Notes: generated by a model from the letters alone, not told the origin. 64,000 nucleotides of DNA from Alphaproteobacteria bacterium (GCA_030148665.1 JASBSZ010000048.1:1-64000), one strand, 5' to 3'; positions 33,895 to 43,291 are shown, numbered from the stretch's first letter. Made by a program: numbers and translations.

Positions 33895-35658
33895 ATGCGC
33901 CTGATCGAGGACATCCCCGTATCGAAAGGCCTGAAACTGCCGCTCTGGCTGTGGCGGGAATATTTCCGCCCTCATCTGTGGTGGATCATCGCCGCCTTTG
34001 TGCTGATGTCGGTCGAGGGCTCGATGCTGGGCCTGCTCAGCTACATGGTGCGTCCGATGTTCGACCAGGTGTTCGTCGCCGGCAACGAGACCGCCGTCTA
34101 CCGCGTCGGCATCATCGTCCTGGCAATTTTTCTGGCCCGTTCCGCCAGCGGTTTCGGCCAGAGGGTGCTGATGGCCGCGGTCGGCCAAAAGGCCATCGCG
34201 GCGATACAGGCCGATCTGGTGCGGCACATGATGCGGCTGGACAGCCTGTTCTTTCACGACAATGCGCCGGGCGCACTGATCGAGCGTGTACGCGGCGACA
34301 CGCTGGCAATCCAGACAGCCTGGTCTGCGGTGTTTACCTCGCTTGGGCGTGACATCATTTCGCTTGTCGCGCTTCTGGGGGTGGCCATCTCGATCGACTG
34401 GGTCTGGACACTGGTCGCCGTGGCCGGCGTGCCGCTGTTGATCGTGCCGGTCTTCCTGCTGCAAAAGATGATCCATGCCACGACCCGCCATTCCCGCCAG
34501 ATGGCGGCGCTGATCTCGACCCGGCTTGACGAGATCTTTCACGGCATCAACCCGATCAAGCTGAACAGCCTCGAGGATCAGCAGGACCGGCGTTTCACCG
34601 AGACATTGAAAAGCTATGTCCGCGCGCAAATCCGGTCCGAGGCGGGCCAGGCAGGCGTGCCCGCGATGATGGATATCGTCGCCGGGCTGGGCTTTATGGG
34701 GGTGCTGATCTATGGCGGCTTCCAGATCATCGACGGCACCAAGACCATCGGGCAGTTCATGTCGTTCTTTACCTCGATGGCCCTGATTTTCGAGCCTTTG
34801 CGCCGGCTGGGCAACATATCCGGCCTGTGGCAGGCGGCCGTTGCCAGTATCGAGCGCCTGCATGCGATATTCGAGCAACAGCCCGGCATCACCTCGCCCG
34901 CCGCGCCTGTTGCCATCACCTCTGACACGGGCCGCAAGGATATCGAGCTGCGCGACATCTGCTTTGCCTATGGCGACAATCCGGTACTGGACCAGCTGAC
35001 GCTGACCGCGCAGGCCGGCAAGACGACCGCGCTGGTCGGGGCATCTGGCGCGGGCAAGAGCACGGTGTTCAACGTGTTGACCCGCCTTGTCGAACCGCAA
35101 TCCGGGCTGGTCACGATTGGCGGGATCGATATCCGCGACATGGCGCTGGATGATCTGCGGGGGCTGTTTTCGGTGGTGACACAAGACGCCGCCCTGTTTG
35201 ATGAAACCCTGCGCGACAACATCATGCTCAGCCGCCCCGACGCCAGCGAAGAGGAACTCCGCCGCGCCGCCGACGCAGCCTTTGTCACCGACTTCGTGCA
35301 ACACCTGCCGCAGGGCTTTGACACGCCTGCGGGGCCGCGGGGCGCAAACCTGTCGGGCGGGCAGCGCCAGCGCGTCGCTATTGCCCGCGCCGTGCTGCGG
35401 GACGCCCCGATCCTGTTGCTGGACGAACCCACCTCGGCGCTGGACGCGCAATCCGAGGCCGCCGTGCAAAAGGCGCTGGACGCACTGTCCAGGGGGCGCA
35501 CGACGCTGGTGATCGCGCATCGTCTGGCGACCATCCTGCATGCCGACAAGATCGTGGTGATGGACAAGGGCCGCGTGGTCGATGAGGGCACGCATGAGGA
35601 ATTGCTGGCGCGCGATGGGCTGTATGCCAGCCTCTATCGCCTGCAATTCGAGGGCTGA
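33895..35658 (+). CDS. MsbA-like ABC exporter (fused permease and ATPase)
   Basis: The 587-residue half-transporter has six transmembrane helices (about 25-310) and a C-terminal ATPase with Walker A GASGAGKST (about 388-396), Q-loop VVTQDAALF, signature NLSGGQRQR, Walker B ILLLDEPTSALD and H-loop VIAHRLAT. It is closest to lipid flippases of the MsbA/multidrug type. The start is ATG 33895, four bases after the phosphatase stop and seven after GGCGGGA. The 3' end overlaps the convergent glycosyltransferase gene by 25 bases. Substrate is not evident; a lipid-linked glycan is possible given the neighbours. Confidence 0.9.
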   Translation: MRLIEDIPVSKGLKLPLWLWREYFRPHLWWIIAAFVLMSVEGSMLGLLSYMVRPMFDQVFVAGNETAVYRVGIIVLAIFLARSASGFGQRVLMAAVGQKAIAAIQADLVRHMMRLDSLFFHDNAPGALIERVRGDTLAIQTAWSAVFTSLGRDIISLVALLGVAISIDWVWTLVAVAGVPLLIVPVFLLQKMIHATTRHSRQMAALISTRLDEIFHGINPIKLNSLEDQQDRRFTETLKSYVRAQIRSEAGQAGVPAMMDIVAGLGFMGVLIYGGFQIIDGTKTIGQFMSFFTSMALIFEPLRRLGNISGLWQAAVASIERLHAIFEQQPGITSPAAPVAITSDTGRKDIELRDICFAYGDNPVLDQLTLTAQAGKTTALVGASGAGKSTVFNVLTRLVEPQSGLVTIGGIDIRDMALDDLRGLFSVVTQDAALFDETLRDNIMLSRPDASEEELRRAADAAFVTDFVQHLPQGFDTPAGPRGANLSGGQRQRVAIARAVLRDAPILLLDEPTSALDAQSEAAVQKALDALSRGRTTLVIAHRLATILHADKIVVMDKGRVVDEGTHEELLARDGLYASLYRLQFEG

Positions 35659-36395
35659 TCCCCCTCATAGCCGCGCCGCAGACGGTCTGGCGGCACCCCG
35701 GCGAAATAGCGCGCCAGCGTCCACAAATTACGGCTGCCATGGCGCAGCCAGCCCTCTTGCTGGTAACGGCCGGCATCGGTGACGGCATGGGCGGGCAAAA
35801 GGTCGATCCGGCCACGCAGGGCGCGGGCGATGGCGACATCCTCCATCAAGGGGATATCGGGGAAACCGCCCACCGCATCATACTGCGCGCGCGAAATCAG
35901 CAGGCATTGGTCGCCGTAAGGCAGGCCGAACAGGCGCGTGCGCAGATTTGCCCAACCGGCCACAAGGCGCGCCGGCACGCCCGCGCTGTCGAAACGCAGG
36001 CGAAAGACGGCCGCGCGGCCCATATCCGCCACGGCATCATCGGGCGCATCCACGCCCGGCCGACAGGTCGGGCAGCGCCCGCCCTGCACATGGCGCGCAA
36101 CAACACCCTCCCACCCCGGCGCCAGCACGGTGTCGGCATGCAGAAACAACAGCCACGGCGCGCGCGCGGCCTCGGCCCCGCGCCTCAGCTGCCCGCCCCT
36201 GCCCCTTGGCCCCGAAACGAACCGTGCGCCCAACGCGTCGGCCAGCTTCTCGATATCATCGCTGCTGCCGCCATCTGACAGGATCAGCTCGTGTATCAGC
36301 CCGGCATCCAGCCCCGCGAACAGCGCGTGCAGGCAAGGGCCGATCCGGTCGGCGACATTCAGGGTGGGGATGATGACACTGACAGGAGCGGGCAT
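35634..36395 (-). CDS. Family 2 glycosyltransferase (TIGR04283-like) with an internal repeat insertion
   Basis: This 253-residue GT-A fold protein begins VSVIIPTLNVADRIGPCLHA and has ELILSDGGSSDD, WLLFLHADTVLAPGWEGVV (DxD-type acidic site), FGLPYGDQCLL, PDIPLMEDVAIARALRG and NLWTLARYFAGV, all typical of the rSAM/selenodomain-associated transferase 2 group. Between ARHVQ and RAAVFRLRFDS it carries about 22 extra residues (GGRCPTCRPGVDAPDDAV...) that I do not recall in relatives; the DNA there (36055-36087) is a copy of a palindromic repeat found between genes elsewhere. No stop or frame change results. The start at 36395 fits the family N-terminus; ATG 36416 is an alternative. Acceptor substrate unknown. 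Confidence 0.83.
   Translation of the reverse strand: MPAPVSVIIPTLNVADRIGPCLHALFAGLDAGLIHELILSDGGSSDDIEKLADALGARFVSGPRGRGGQLRRGAEAARAPWLLFLHADTVLAPGWEGVVARHVQGGRCPTCRPGVDAPDDAVADMGRAAVFRLRFDSAGVPARLVAGWANLRTRLFGLPYGDQCLLISRAQYDAVGGFPDIPLMEDVAIARALRGRIDLLPAHAVTDAGRYQQEGWLRHGSRNLWTLARYFAGVPPDRLRRGYEGDQPSNCRR
36055..36087 (+). repeat. Two-hairpin palindromic repeat, copy B, inside a coding sequence
   Basis: The first hairpin is CCCGGCC-GACA-GGTCGGG (36055-36072, with one G-T pair), followed by CAGCGCCCGCCCTGC. It matches copy A at 29 of 33 positions. The second hairpin is partly lost (GGCGCGC at 36092-36098 instead of the full arm). It is read on the minus strand as in-frame codons of the glycosyltransferase. 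Confidence 0.75.
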
Positions 36396-36497
36396 GTGGC
36401 CTTGAACCTCGGGCATGGCGGCTTGCGCCCTTATAGCCCCTGTAATGCGACCCGACGACTGCTATATTGGGCGGGTGAACAGGCAAGGAGGGATCCC

Positions 36498-37268
36498 ATG
36501 CAGGCCGATCGCGCAACAGACCGAACAGTGCTGAAGATCACCGGCAGCGAACGGGTGGATTTTCTGCAAGGGCTGATCACCAACGACATCAAGGCGCTGG
36601 GCGACGGGCTGCTCTATGCCGCGCTGCTGTCTCCGCAGGGGAAATACCTGTTCGATTTCCTGCTGCACGCCGAGGGCGATGCCATCCTGCTTGACGTCAA
36701 GTCCGACGCCGCGCCCGCGCTGGCCGGGCGGCTGAACATGTACAGGCTGCGCGCGGATGTGGCGATCGAGGCCACCGACCTGCCGGTCTGGCTGGGCACG
36801 GGCAAGCCCCCCCACGGCGCGTTTGCCGACCCCCGCCACCCCGCCCTTGGCTGGCGCTATTATGGTGATCTGGCGGCAGCGCCCGCCGAGATCGACCGCG
36901 ATGCAATTCGCGTCGAACATGTCATCCCCGAAACCGGGATCGAGCTGATCCACAACGAAGGCTACATTCTGGAAATGGGATTCGAGCGGCTGAACGGGGT
37001 CAGCTTTCGCAAGGGCTGCTATGTGGGCCAGGAGGTCACCGCCCGGATGAAACACAAGACCGAGCTGCGCAAGGGGCTGGCGCGGGTCGAGATAAACGGT
37101 GATGCCGCCCCCGGCACCCCGATCACGCGCGACGGCAGGCCGGTCGGCACGCTGCATACGGTCTCGGGCAACCGGGCCATCGCCTATCTGCGTTTTGATC
37201 AGGCAAAGGGCGAAATGCAGGCGGGCGAGGCACTTGTCACCTGGGACGGCCAGCGACCGGACGGCTGA
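36498..37268 (+). CDS. ygfZ: Folate-binding protein YgfZ/GcvT family
   Basis: This 256-residue protein has the GcvT-like fold and the YgfZ hallmark KGCYVGQEVTAR (about residues 174-185), with the conserved cysteine. Other family segments are RVDFLQGLITND, LSPQGKYLFDFLL and LGTLHTVSGNRAIAYLR-like. YgfZ (IBA57 in mitochondria) uses folate in the maturation or repair of certain 4Fe-4S enzymes. ATG follows AAGGAGGGA by five bases. It is divergent from the glycosyltransferase and upstream of the P450 gene with a 106-base gap. Confidence 0.9.
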   Translation: MQADRATDRTVLKITGSERVDFLQGLITNDIKALGDGLLYAALLSPQGKYLFDFLLHAEGDAILLDVKSDAAPALAGRLNMYRLRADVAIEATDLPVWLGTGKPPHGAFADPRHPALGWRYYGDLAAAPAEIDRDAIRVEHVIPETGIELIHNEGYILEMGFERLNGVSFRKGCYVGQEVTARMKHKTELRKGLARVEINGDAAPGTPITRDGRPVGTLHTVSGNRAIAYLRFDQAKGEMQAGEALVTWDGQRPDG

Positions 37269-37293
37269 ATTCCGGCAGCCGGTTTGAAAACCC

Positions 37294-37307
37294 TTGACCG
37301 GCGTCAA
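37294..37307. promoter_or_regulatory. TTGAC-N4-GTCAA dyad, possible Crp/Fnr-family site before the P450-alkB operon
   Basis: TTGAC (37294-37298) and GTCAA (37303-37307) form a perfect dyad with a 4-base spacer, the geometry of FNR/FixK/DNR-type sites (consensus TTGAT-N4-ATCAA). It lies 67 bases upstream of the P450 start. The outer TTGA/TCAA match; the inner base pair differs from the FnrL consensus. Confidence 0.45.
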
Positions 37308-37374
37308 TGACAGCGGCCTTCTGTAACGAAACAGTTGCGCAGCTTTTCACGGGCAGGGAGATACAGCCAACCTC

Positions 37375-38811
37375 ATGACGGATTCCACATCAGAGGTGCC
37401 GACCGCCTGTCCCCACGCCCCGCCCAAGCCGCCCTCGCGCGAAGGCAAGGTTTCGCTGTGGCGATATGCGCGCCTGTTCAGGCAGGATATCCTGTCGGCC
37501 CAGCCCGCGCGTCTGTATCGCGCCTGGATGGCCGAATTCAAGACGCCCTTTTTCCATTCATACCTGTGCAACGATCCCGAACTCGTCGATCTGGTGCTGA
37601 GGGAACGGCCGCAGGATTTTCCCAAATCCGAACGTATCCGCGTGGGGCTCAAGCCGCTATTGGGGGATTCGGTATTCATCACCAATGGCGCGCAATGGGC
37701 ACGACAGCGCCGCATCATCGACCCGGCATTCGAGGGCGGCCGCCTGCGCACCGTCTTTCCGGCGATGTGGGACGCCGGTGTCGCCGCGGTCGAACGCCTG
37801 CGCCCGCTGGCCGACGGCAAGACCCCGGTCGAGATCGAGGAACAGACCAGCCACGCCGCCATGGATGTGATCTTTCGCACCCTGTTTTCGGTGCCCATCG
37901 AACATGAAATCGCCAGCGCCGCCTTTGGTGCCTTCAAGGCCCATCAAAAGGCGCAGCCGCTGGTCAACCTAGGCTCGCTCATCCCGCTGCCCAACTGGTT
38001 CCCCCGTTTCCACAGCCGCAGCGCGCGCGAAACCGCCCGCCAGATCCGCGCGCTGATCGGCCAGCTGACCGCCCAGCGCGCGCAAGAGCTGCGCGAGGGC
38101 CGCGCGCCCGATGATCTGGCCACCAAGATCATGACCACCCCCGACCCCGAAACCGGCGAGACATTCGCCGAGGACGAGATGGTCGATCAGGTCGCGATCT
38201 TTTTTCTGGCCGGCCACGAAACCTCGGCCTCGGCGCTGGGCTGGGCGCTGTATCTGCTGGCGCTGTATCCCGAATGGCAGGAACGCGTGGCGGCCGAGGC
38301 CACAAAGGTGTTCGACCCCGACAAGATCTATTTCTCGACGCTTTCCAGGCTGAAACTTGCGCGCGCGGTCTTTCGCGAGGCCATGCGCCTGTATCCGCCC
38401 GTGCCGATGTATGTGCGCGAAGCAACCCGGCGCGAGACCTTCCGCAATCGCCGGGTCAGGAAGGGCGCGCAGATCATCATCAGCCCCTGGCACCTGCACC
38501 GGCACACGCGGCTGTGGGAACGCCCCGACGAATTCGACCCCGCGCGCTGGGACACGCCCAACGGCAAGGAATGCCAGCGCAAGGCCTATATCCCCTTTTC
38601 CGCAGGCCCACGCGTCTGCCCCGGATCGGCCTTTGCCATGGCCGAAGGGCCGCTGCTGCTGGCAATGCTGACACGCGCCTACCGGTTCGAGCGCGTGCAA
38701 GGGCGCGACCCGGTGCCGGTTGCTCATCTGACCGTGCGCACCAAAGACGGGATATTTCTGCGCGTCCGCCCGCGTGATACAACGCTGAAAACGCCCGAGG
38801 TGGAAAGATGA
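37375..38811 (+). CDS. Cytochrome P450
   Basis: The 478-residue haem monooxygenase has the I-helix oxygen-activation motif AGHETSASA, the K-helix EAMRLYPPVP (ExxR), the PERF-like region FDPARW, and the haem loop FSAGPRVCPGSAFAMAEG with the axial cysteine. It lacks a membrane anchor and any fused reductase, and no ferredoxin or reductase gene is adjacent. It does not have the CYP153-type haem loop I recall for bacterial alkane hydroxylases, resembling instead the CYP4/CYP102-like group that oxidises fatty acids. Its stop overlaps the start of the alkB-type gene (ATGA, 38808-38811), so both are made together. AGGGAG lies 13 bases before the ATG. Confidence 0.93.
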   Translation: MTDSTSEVPTACPHAPPKPPSREGKVSLWRYARLFRQDILSAQPARLYRAWMAEFKTPFFHSYLCNDPELVDLVLRERPQDFPKSERIRVGLKPLLGDSVFITNGAQWARQRRIIDPAFEGGRLRTVFPAMWDAGVAAVERLRPLADGKTPVEIEEQTSHAAMDVIFRTLFSVPIEHEIASAAFGAFKAHQKAQPLVNLGSLIPLPNWFPRFHSRSARETARQIRALIGQLTAQRAQELREGRAPDDLATKIMTTPDPETGETFAEDEMVDQVAIFFLAGHETSASALGWALYLLALYPEWQERVAAEATKVFDPDKIYFSTLSRLKLARAVFREAMRLYPPVPMYVREATRRETFRNRRVRKGAQIIISPWHLHRHTRLWERPDEFDPARWDTPNGKECQRKAYIPFSAGPRVCPGSAFAMAEGPLLLAMLTRAYRFERVQGRDPVPVAHLTVRTKDGIFLRVRPRDTTLKTPEVER

Positions 38812-39941
38812 CCAAACCCGACGACCTGCCGCCCGCCTGGCCTTTCTGGCTGACGCTGACATTCGTGCCGCTGGTGGTTCTGGCGGTGGCAAGGGGCGGC
38901 TGGTGGATTGCCGCCGTGCCCGCCTTTGGCTGGGTGCTTGTGCCGATCATCGACAAGCTGGCGGGCCGCAGCCTGCGCAACCCCGACCCCAATACCCCGG
39001 TCGAGCAATTGTTCTGGTTCCGCCTGCTGACATGGCTGTGGTTCCCGATCCAGTTTGCGCTGCTCTATGGCGCGATCTGGTATGTTACCCGTGTTGCCGA
39101 CTATGGCACCCTTGAATCGCTGGGCGTGATGTTCGCAATCGGCATCACCACCGGCATGGTCGGGATCGTCTATGCGCATGAGTTGATGCACAAGCCTGGC
39201 CGTTTCGAGCGCAGCCTCGGCGACCTGCTGCTGGCGCTGGTGCTGTATTCACATTTCCGCACCGAACATCTGCTGGTGCATCACCCCTGGGTCGGCACCC
39301 CGCGCGATACCGTGACCGCGCGCTACAACGAGGGGTTCCACCGCTTTTTCCCCCGCGTGCTGCTGAGCGGGCCATACTCGGCCTGGCGGGCCGAAAGGGC
39401 GCAGCTGAAACGTGCCGGCCTGCCGGTCTGGCACCGCCGCAACCCGTTCTGGCGTTACATTTTCCTGCAGGCGCTGTTTCTGGCAATCGCCTATGCCATT
39501 GGCGGCTGGGCAGGCATCGGGCTGTTCGTGTTTCAGGCCTTCATCGCCGTCTGGCAGCTTGAGCTGACCAACTATGTCGAACATTACGGCCTGACCCGGA
39601 AATATCTGGGGGATGGCAAATATGAACCCGTGCGCCCCCATCATTCGTGGGATTCGACGCATCTGGTTTCGAACCTCGTGCTGATCAACCTGCAGCGCCA
39701 TGCCGACCACCATGTCCACCCCATGCGGCGCTTTCCTCTGTTGCAGGCCTATGGGGAATCCGAGGTACCCATGCTGCCCACCGGCTATCCGCCAATGACA
39801 ACGCTGGCCATGATCCCGCCACTGTGGCGGCGCCGCTTCAACCCGCGGGTTCGCGCATGGCGCAAGCAGTTCTACCCGGAAATCACCGACTGGACGCCCT
39901 ACAAGACATGGGAGTACCCCGCCCCCGAAGGGGCGGGCTGA
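38808..39941 (+). CDS. alkB: AlkB-type alkane 1-monooxygenase (membrane di-iron)
   Basis: This 377-residue integral membrane protein carries the histidine boxes of the AlkB/XylM group: HELMHK, EHLLVHH, the diagnostic NYVEHYGL and LQRHADHH, between about six transmembrane helices. AlkB hydroxylates medium- and long-chain n-alkanes at the terminal carbon using electrons from rubredoxin; no rubredoxin or rubredoxin reductase gene is in the window. It is coupled by ATGA to the P450 gene. Alternative substrates such as fatty acids or terpenes cannot be excluded. Its 3' end is 10 bases from the convergent gcvP end. Confidence 0.9.
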   Translation: MTKPDDLPPAWPFWLTLTFVPLVVLAVARGGWWIAAVPAFGWVLVPIIDKLAGRSLRNPDPNTPVEQLFWFRLLTWLWFPIQFALLYGAIWYVTRVADYGTLESLGVMFAIGITTGMVGIVYAHELMHKPGRFERSLGDLLLALVLYSHFRTEHLLVHHPWVGTPRDTVTARYNEGFHRFFPRVLLSGPYSAWRAERAQLKRAGLPVWHRRNPFWRYIFLQALFLAIAYAIGGWAGIGLFVFQAFIAVWQLELTNYVEHYGLTRKYLGDGKYEPVRPHHSWDSTHLVSNLVLINLQRHADHHVHPMRRFPLLQAYGESEVPMLPTGYPPMTTLAMIPPLWRRRFNPRVRAWRKQFYPEITDWTPYKTWEYPAPEGAG

Positions 39942-39951
39942 AAGGCGCGGC

Positions 39952-42798
39952 CTATTCGGCGGCCTCGCCGAAATCCTCGATCGGCGGGCAGACGCAGAAC
40001 AGGTGCCGGTCGCCCCAGACATTATCGACCCGGTTGACCGGCGACCAGTATTTATCGACCCGGAAGGCCCCCGGCGGAAAGCAGGCCTGTTCGCGCGTAT
40101 AGGGGCGATCCCATTCACCGACCAGATCCTCGACCGTATGCGGCGCATTCTTCAGCGGGTTGTTTTCCGGGTCGATCCGGCCCTCTTCGATATCCCTGGC
40201 CTCGGCGGCAATCGCCAGCATGGCGTCGCAGAAGCGATCAAGCTCGGCCTTGGTTTCGCTTTCCGTCGGCTCGATCATCAGCGTGCCGGGCACCGGAAAG
40301 CTCATCGTCGGGGCGTGAAAGCCGCAGTCGATCAGACGCTTGGCAATATCATCCACGGTCACACCGGCCCGATCCTTCAGAGGCCGCGTGTCGATGATGC
40401 ATTCATGGGCAACCCGCCCGTTCGGCCCCTTGTACAGCACATCATAGGCCCCCGACAGGCGCGACGCGATATAGTTGGCGTTCAGAATGGCCACCTTGGT
40501 CGCCTGGGTCAGCCCGGCGCCGCCCATCAGCATCACATAGGCCCAGGAAATCGTCAGAATGCTGGCCGAGCCATAGGGCGCCGCCGTCACGGCCCCCTCG
40601 CCCGCCAGAGGATCGCCCGGCAGATAGGGAATGAGATGCGCCTTGACCCCGATCGGCCCCATGCCGGGGCCGCCGCCACCATGGGGGATGGCAAATGTCT
40701 TGTGCAGATTCAGATGGCTGACGTCGGATCCGATCTCGCCCGGGCGCGCAAGGCCGACCATCGCGTTCATGTTGGCGCCATCCATATAGACCTGCCCGCC
40801 GAAATCATGGGTGATCTGGCATATCTCGCGCACGCTTTCCTCGAACACGCCGTGGGTCGAGGGGTAGGTGATCATGCAGGCGGCAAGGTTCTCCGCGTGC
40901 TGCTCGGCCTTGGCGCGGAAATCGGCGACATCGATATCGCCGTTCTCGGCCGTCTTGACGGCAACCACCTTCATCCCCGCCATGTGCGCGCTGGCCGGAT
41001 TTGTGCCATGCGCCGACATCGGGATCAGACAGATATTGCGATGCCCCTCGCCGCGCGATTCATGATAGCGGCGGATGGTCATCAGCCCCGCAAATTCGCC
41101 CTGCGCACCCGAATTGGGCTGCATCGAAATCGCGTCATAACCCGTGATCTGGCACAGCTTGTCGGAAAGATCGCGGATCAGCTCCTGATAGCCCTGCGCC
41201 TGGTCCAGCGGCACATAGGGATGCACCTGCGAAAACTCGGGCCAGGTCAGCGGAATCATCTCGGCCGCGGCGTTCAGCTTCATGGTGCAACTGCCCAGCG
41301 GGATCATCGCGCGATCCAGCGCCAGATCGCGGTCGGCCAGACGCCGCATGTAGCGGGTCATCTCGCTTTCGGCCCGGTTCATGTGAAAAACCGGATGCGT
41401 CAGATATTCGCTCGTGCGCACCAGATCATCGGGAATGCGGTATTCTGGCGTCAGATCGTCATCCTTGCGGGTGATGCCAAAAGCGCGCCAGACGGCCTCG
41501 ATGGTGGCCGGGCGGGTGCGCTCGTCCAGCGAAATGCCGATGCGATCATCGCCAATCTTGCGCAGGTTGATCCCCTCTTCGCGCGCGGATTTCAGAACCA
41601 CCTCCTGCAAGGGGCCGACCTCGACCGTGATCGTGTCAAAGAACTGCGCCGGCGACACCTTGAGCCCGGCCTCTTCCAGCCCACGGGCCAGACGCACGGT
41701 CTTGCGATGGATGCGCTGGGCAATGGCCTTGAGCCCCTCGGGCCCGTGCATCACCGCATAGAACGACGCCATCACCGCCAGCAGCGCCTGCGCCGTACAG
41801 ACATTGGATGTCGCCTTTTCGCGCCGGATATGCTGTTCGCGCGTCTGCAGCGCCAGACGATAGGCCCGGTTGCCACGGGCGTCCACCGACACGCCGACCA
41901 GCCGCCCCGGCATCGACCGCTTGTAGGCGTCTTTCGTGGCCATATAGGCCGCATGCGGCCCGCCATAGCCCTCGGGCACGCCGAAACGCTGGGTCGAGCC
42001 GACGGCGATATCGGCCCCCATCGCACCCGGCTCTTTCAGCAGGGTCAGCGCCAGAGGATCAGCCACCACGACACCAACGGCCCTGGCGGCATGCAGGGCT
42101 GCAATGGGATCGGAAAAATCATGCAGATCGCCATAGGTGCCCGGATACTGAAAGATCGCGCCAAACACCTGTTCGGGATCGAGATCAACCAGCGGGTCGC
42201 CGATGATCAGTTCGATGCCGACAGGTTCCGCGCGGGTCTTCATCACCGCGATGTTCTGCGGATGGCAATGGTGGTCGATGAAAAACGCCTTGGCCTTAGA
42301 TTTGGCCACTCGTTGGGCCATGGTCATGGCTTCGGCACAGGCGGTGGCCTCGTCCAGCAACGACGCATTGGCAATTTCAAGCCCCGTCAGATCGCTGACC
42401 ATGGTCTGGAAATTCAGCAGCGCCTCCAGCCGGCCCTGGCTGATTTCTGGCTGATAGGGGGTATAGGCCGTATACCAGGCCGGATTTTCCAGAATGTTGC
42501 GCTGAATGGCAGGCGGCGTGACAGTGCCGTAATAGCCCTGCCCGATCAGGCTGGTCATATGGGCGTTCTTGCGCGCGACCTCGCGCATGTGGAACAACAC
42601 CTCGCGTTCCGATTTCGCGCGCCCCCAGTCCAGCGGTTCCTCCTGGCGGATACTTGCGGGAACCGTCTGCTCGATCAGTTCGTCCAGGCCGGAAACGCCC
42701 AGCTCGCTGAACATGTCGTCCATCTCGGCCGGGGACGGCCCGATATGGCGCCGGTTGGCAAAATCATAAGGCAGATAATCGGTGGGCTTGAACGTCAT
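39952..42798 (-). CDS. gcvP: Glycine dehydrogenase (decarboxylating), P-protein
   Basis: The 948-residue single-chain P-protein of the glycine cleavage system decarboxylates glycine with PLP and passes the aminomethyl group to GcvH lipoate. The N-terminal half starts [18 protein letters not shown]; the C-terminal half has the PLP motif [30 protein letters not shown] and [11 protein letters not shown]. Length is that of other fused bacterial P-proteins. The start follows GGAG by six bases. It is the third gene of gcvT-gcvH-gcvP, separated from gcvH by 133 bases that contain a 60-base repeat element. Confidence 0.96.
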   Translation of the reverse strand: MTFKPTDYLPYDFANRRHIGPSPAEMDDMFSELGVSGLDELIEQTVPASIRQEEPLDWGRAKSEREVLFHMREVARKNAHMTSLIGQGYYGTVTPPAIQRNILENPAWYTAYTPYQPEISQGRLEALLNFQTMVSDLTGLEIANASLLDEATACAEAMTMAQRVAKSKAKAFFIDHHCHPQNIAVMKTRAEPVGIELIIGDPLVDLDPEQVFGAIFQYPGTYGDLHDFSDPIAALHAARAVGVVVADPLALTLLKEPGAMGADIAVGSTQRFGVPEGYGGPHAAYMATKDAYKRSMPGRLVGVSVDARGNRAYRLALQTREQHIRREKATSNVCTAQALLAVMASFYAVMHGPEGLKAIAQRIHRKTVRLARGLEEAGLKVSPAQFFDTITVEVGPLQEVVLKSAREEGINLRKIGDDRIGISLDERTRPATIEAVWRAFGITRKDDDLTPEYRIPDDLVRTSEYLTHPVFHMNRAESEMTRYMRRLADRDLALDRAMIPLGSCTMKLNAAAEMIPLTWPEFSQVHPYVPLDQAQGYQELIRDLSDKLCQITGYDAISMQPNSGAQGEFAGLMTIRRYHESRGEGHRNICLIPMSAHGTNPASAHMAGMKVVAVKTAENGDIDVADFRAKAEQHAENLAACMITYPSTHGVFEESVREICQITHDFGGQVYMDGANMNAMVGLARPGEIGSDVSHLNLHKTFAIPHGGGGPGMGPIGVKAHLIPYLPGDPLAGEGAVTAAPYGSASILTISWAYVMLMGGAGLTQATKVAILNANYIASRLSGAYDVLYKGPNGRVAHECIIDTRPLKDRAGVTVDDIAKRLIDCGFHAPTMSFPVPGTLMIEPTESETKAELDRFCDAMLAIAAEARDIEEGRIDPENNPLKNAPHTVEDLVGEWDRPYTREQACFPPGAFRVDKYWSPVNRVDNVWGDRHLFCVCPPIEDFGEAAE

Positions 42799-42857
42799 GG
42801 CAGACTCCATTCGGCAACAGCCACCTCGACGGGCGGCGAATTCTCTCTGACCCCCAG

Positions 42858-42917
42858 CTTCTTCTTTGCCCAAATACGCCGGGGGAGTCGCGCTCGCGCG
42901 ACGGGGGCAGAGCCCCC
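42858..42917 (+). repeat. 60-base structured intergenic repeat, copy 3
   Basis: Box CTTCTTCTTTGCCCAAATAC (42858-42877), first hairpin GTCGCG-CTCG-CGCGAC (42887-42902), second hairpin GGGGGC-AGA-GCCCCC (42903-42917). Relative to copy 2 the first stem has C-G replaced by T-A, which keeps the pairing. It sits 14 bases after gcvH and 59 bases before gcvP, inside the operon, in reverse orientation. Confidence 0.85.
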
Positions 42918-42931
42918 GCATGCGGCCTGGA

Positions 42932-43291
42932 TCACGCGATCAGCGCCTTGTAGGCAGCTTCGTCCAGCAGGTCATCCATCTGCGAGGGATCATCGACCTT
43001 CATCTTGAAGAACCACGCCTCACCCATCGGATCCTGGTTGACCAGCGTCGGATCTTCGACAATGGCTTCGTTCACCTCGACGATCTCGCCATCCAGCGGG
43101 GCAAGGATATCGCTTGCGGCCTTGACGCTTTCGATCACGACGATCTCGTCATCCTTGCTGACCTTGGTGCCCGGCTCGGGCAGTTCGACAAACACCAGAT
43201 CGCCCAGCGCCTCGGCGGCATGCTCGGTGATGCCGACAACCACCACATCGCCCTCGGGGCGCAGCCATTCATGTTCTTCAGTATATTTCAT
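42932..43291 (-). CDS. gcvH: Glycine cleavage system H protein
   Basis: The 119-residue lipoyl carrier begins [20 protein letters not shown] and has [11 protein letters not shown], whose lysine (about residue 61) is lipoylated, then [14 protein letters not shown] and EAWFFKMKV. It shuttles the aminomethyl intermediate between GcvP, GcvT and the L-protein. The start follows AGGAGG by eight bases; gcvT ends 23 bases upstream. Confidence 0.97.
   Translation of the reverse strand: MKYTEEHEWLRPEGDVVVVGITEHAAEALGDLVFVELPEPGTKVSKDDEIVVIESVKAASDILAPLDGEIVEVNEAIVEDPTLVNQDPMGEAWFFKMKVDDPSQMDDLLDEAAYKALIA

Noticed and set aside
36069-36090. CPTC in the glycosyltransferase as a genuine metal-binding or redox motif
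   Set aside because: The cysteines are encoded by the inserted repeat, so their CxxC spacing is more simply a by-product of translating the palindrome.
40003-43008. Open frame of about 1000 codons antisense to gcvP
   Set aside because: The minus-strand frame encodes an unmistakable P-protein with all motifs. Long antisense frames are common in GC-rich genes because the third-position bias removes stop codons; the antisense product is His/Arg/Gly-rich with no recognisable domain.
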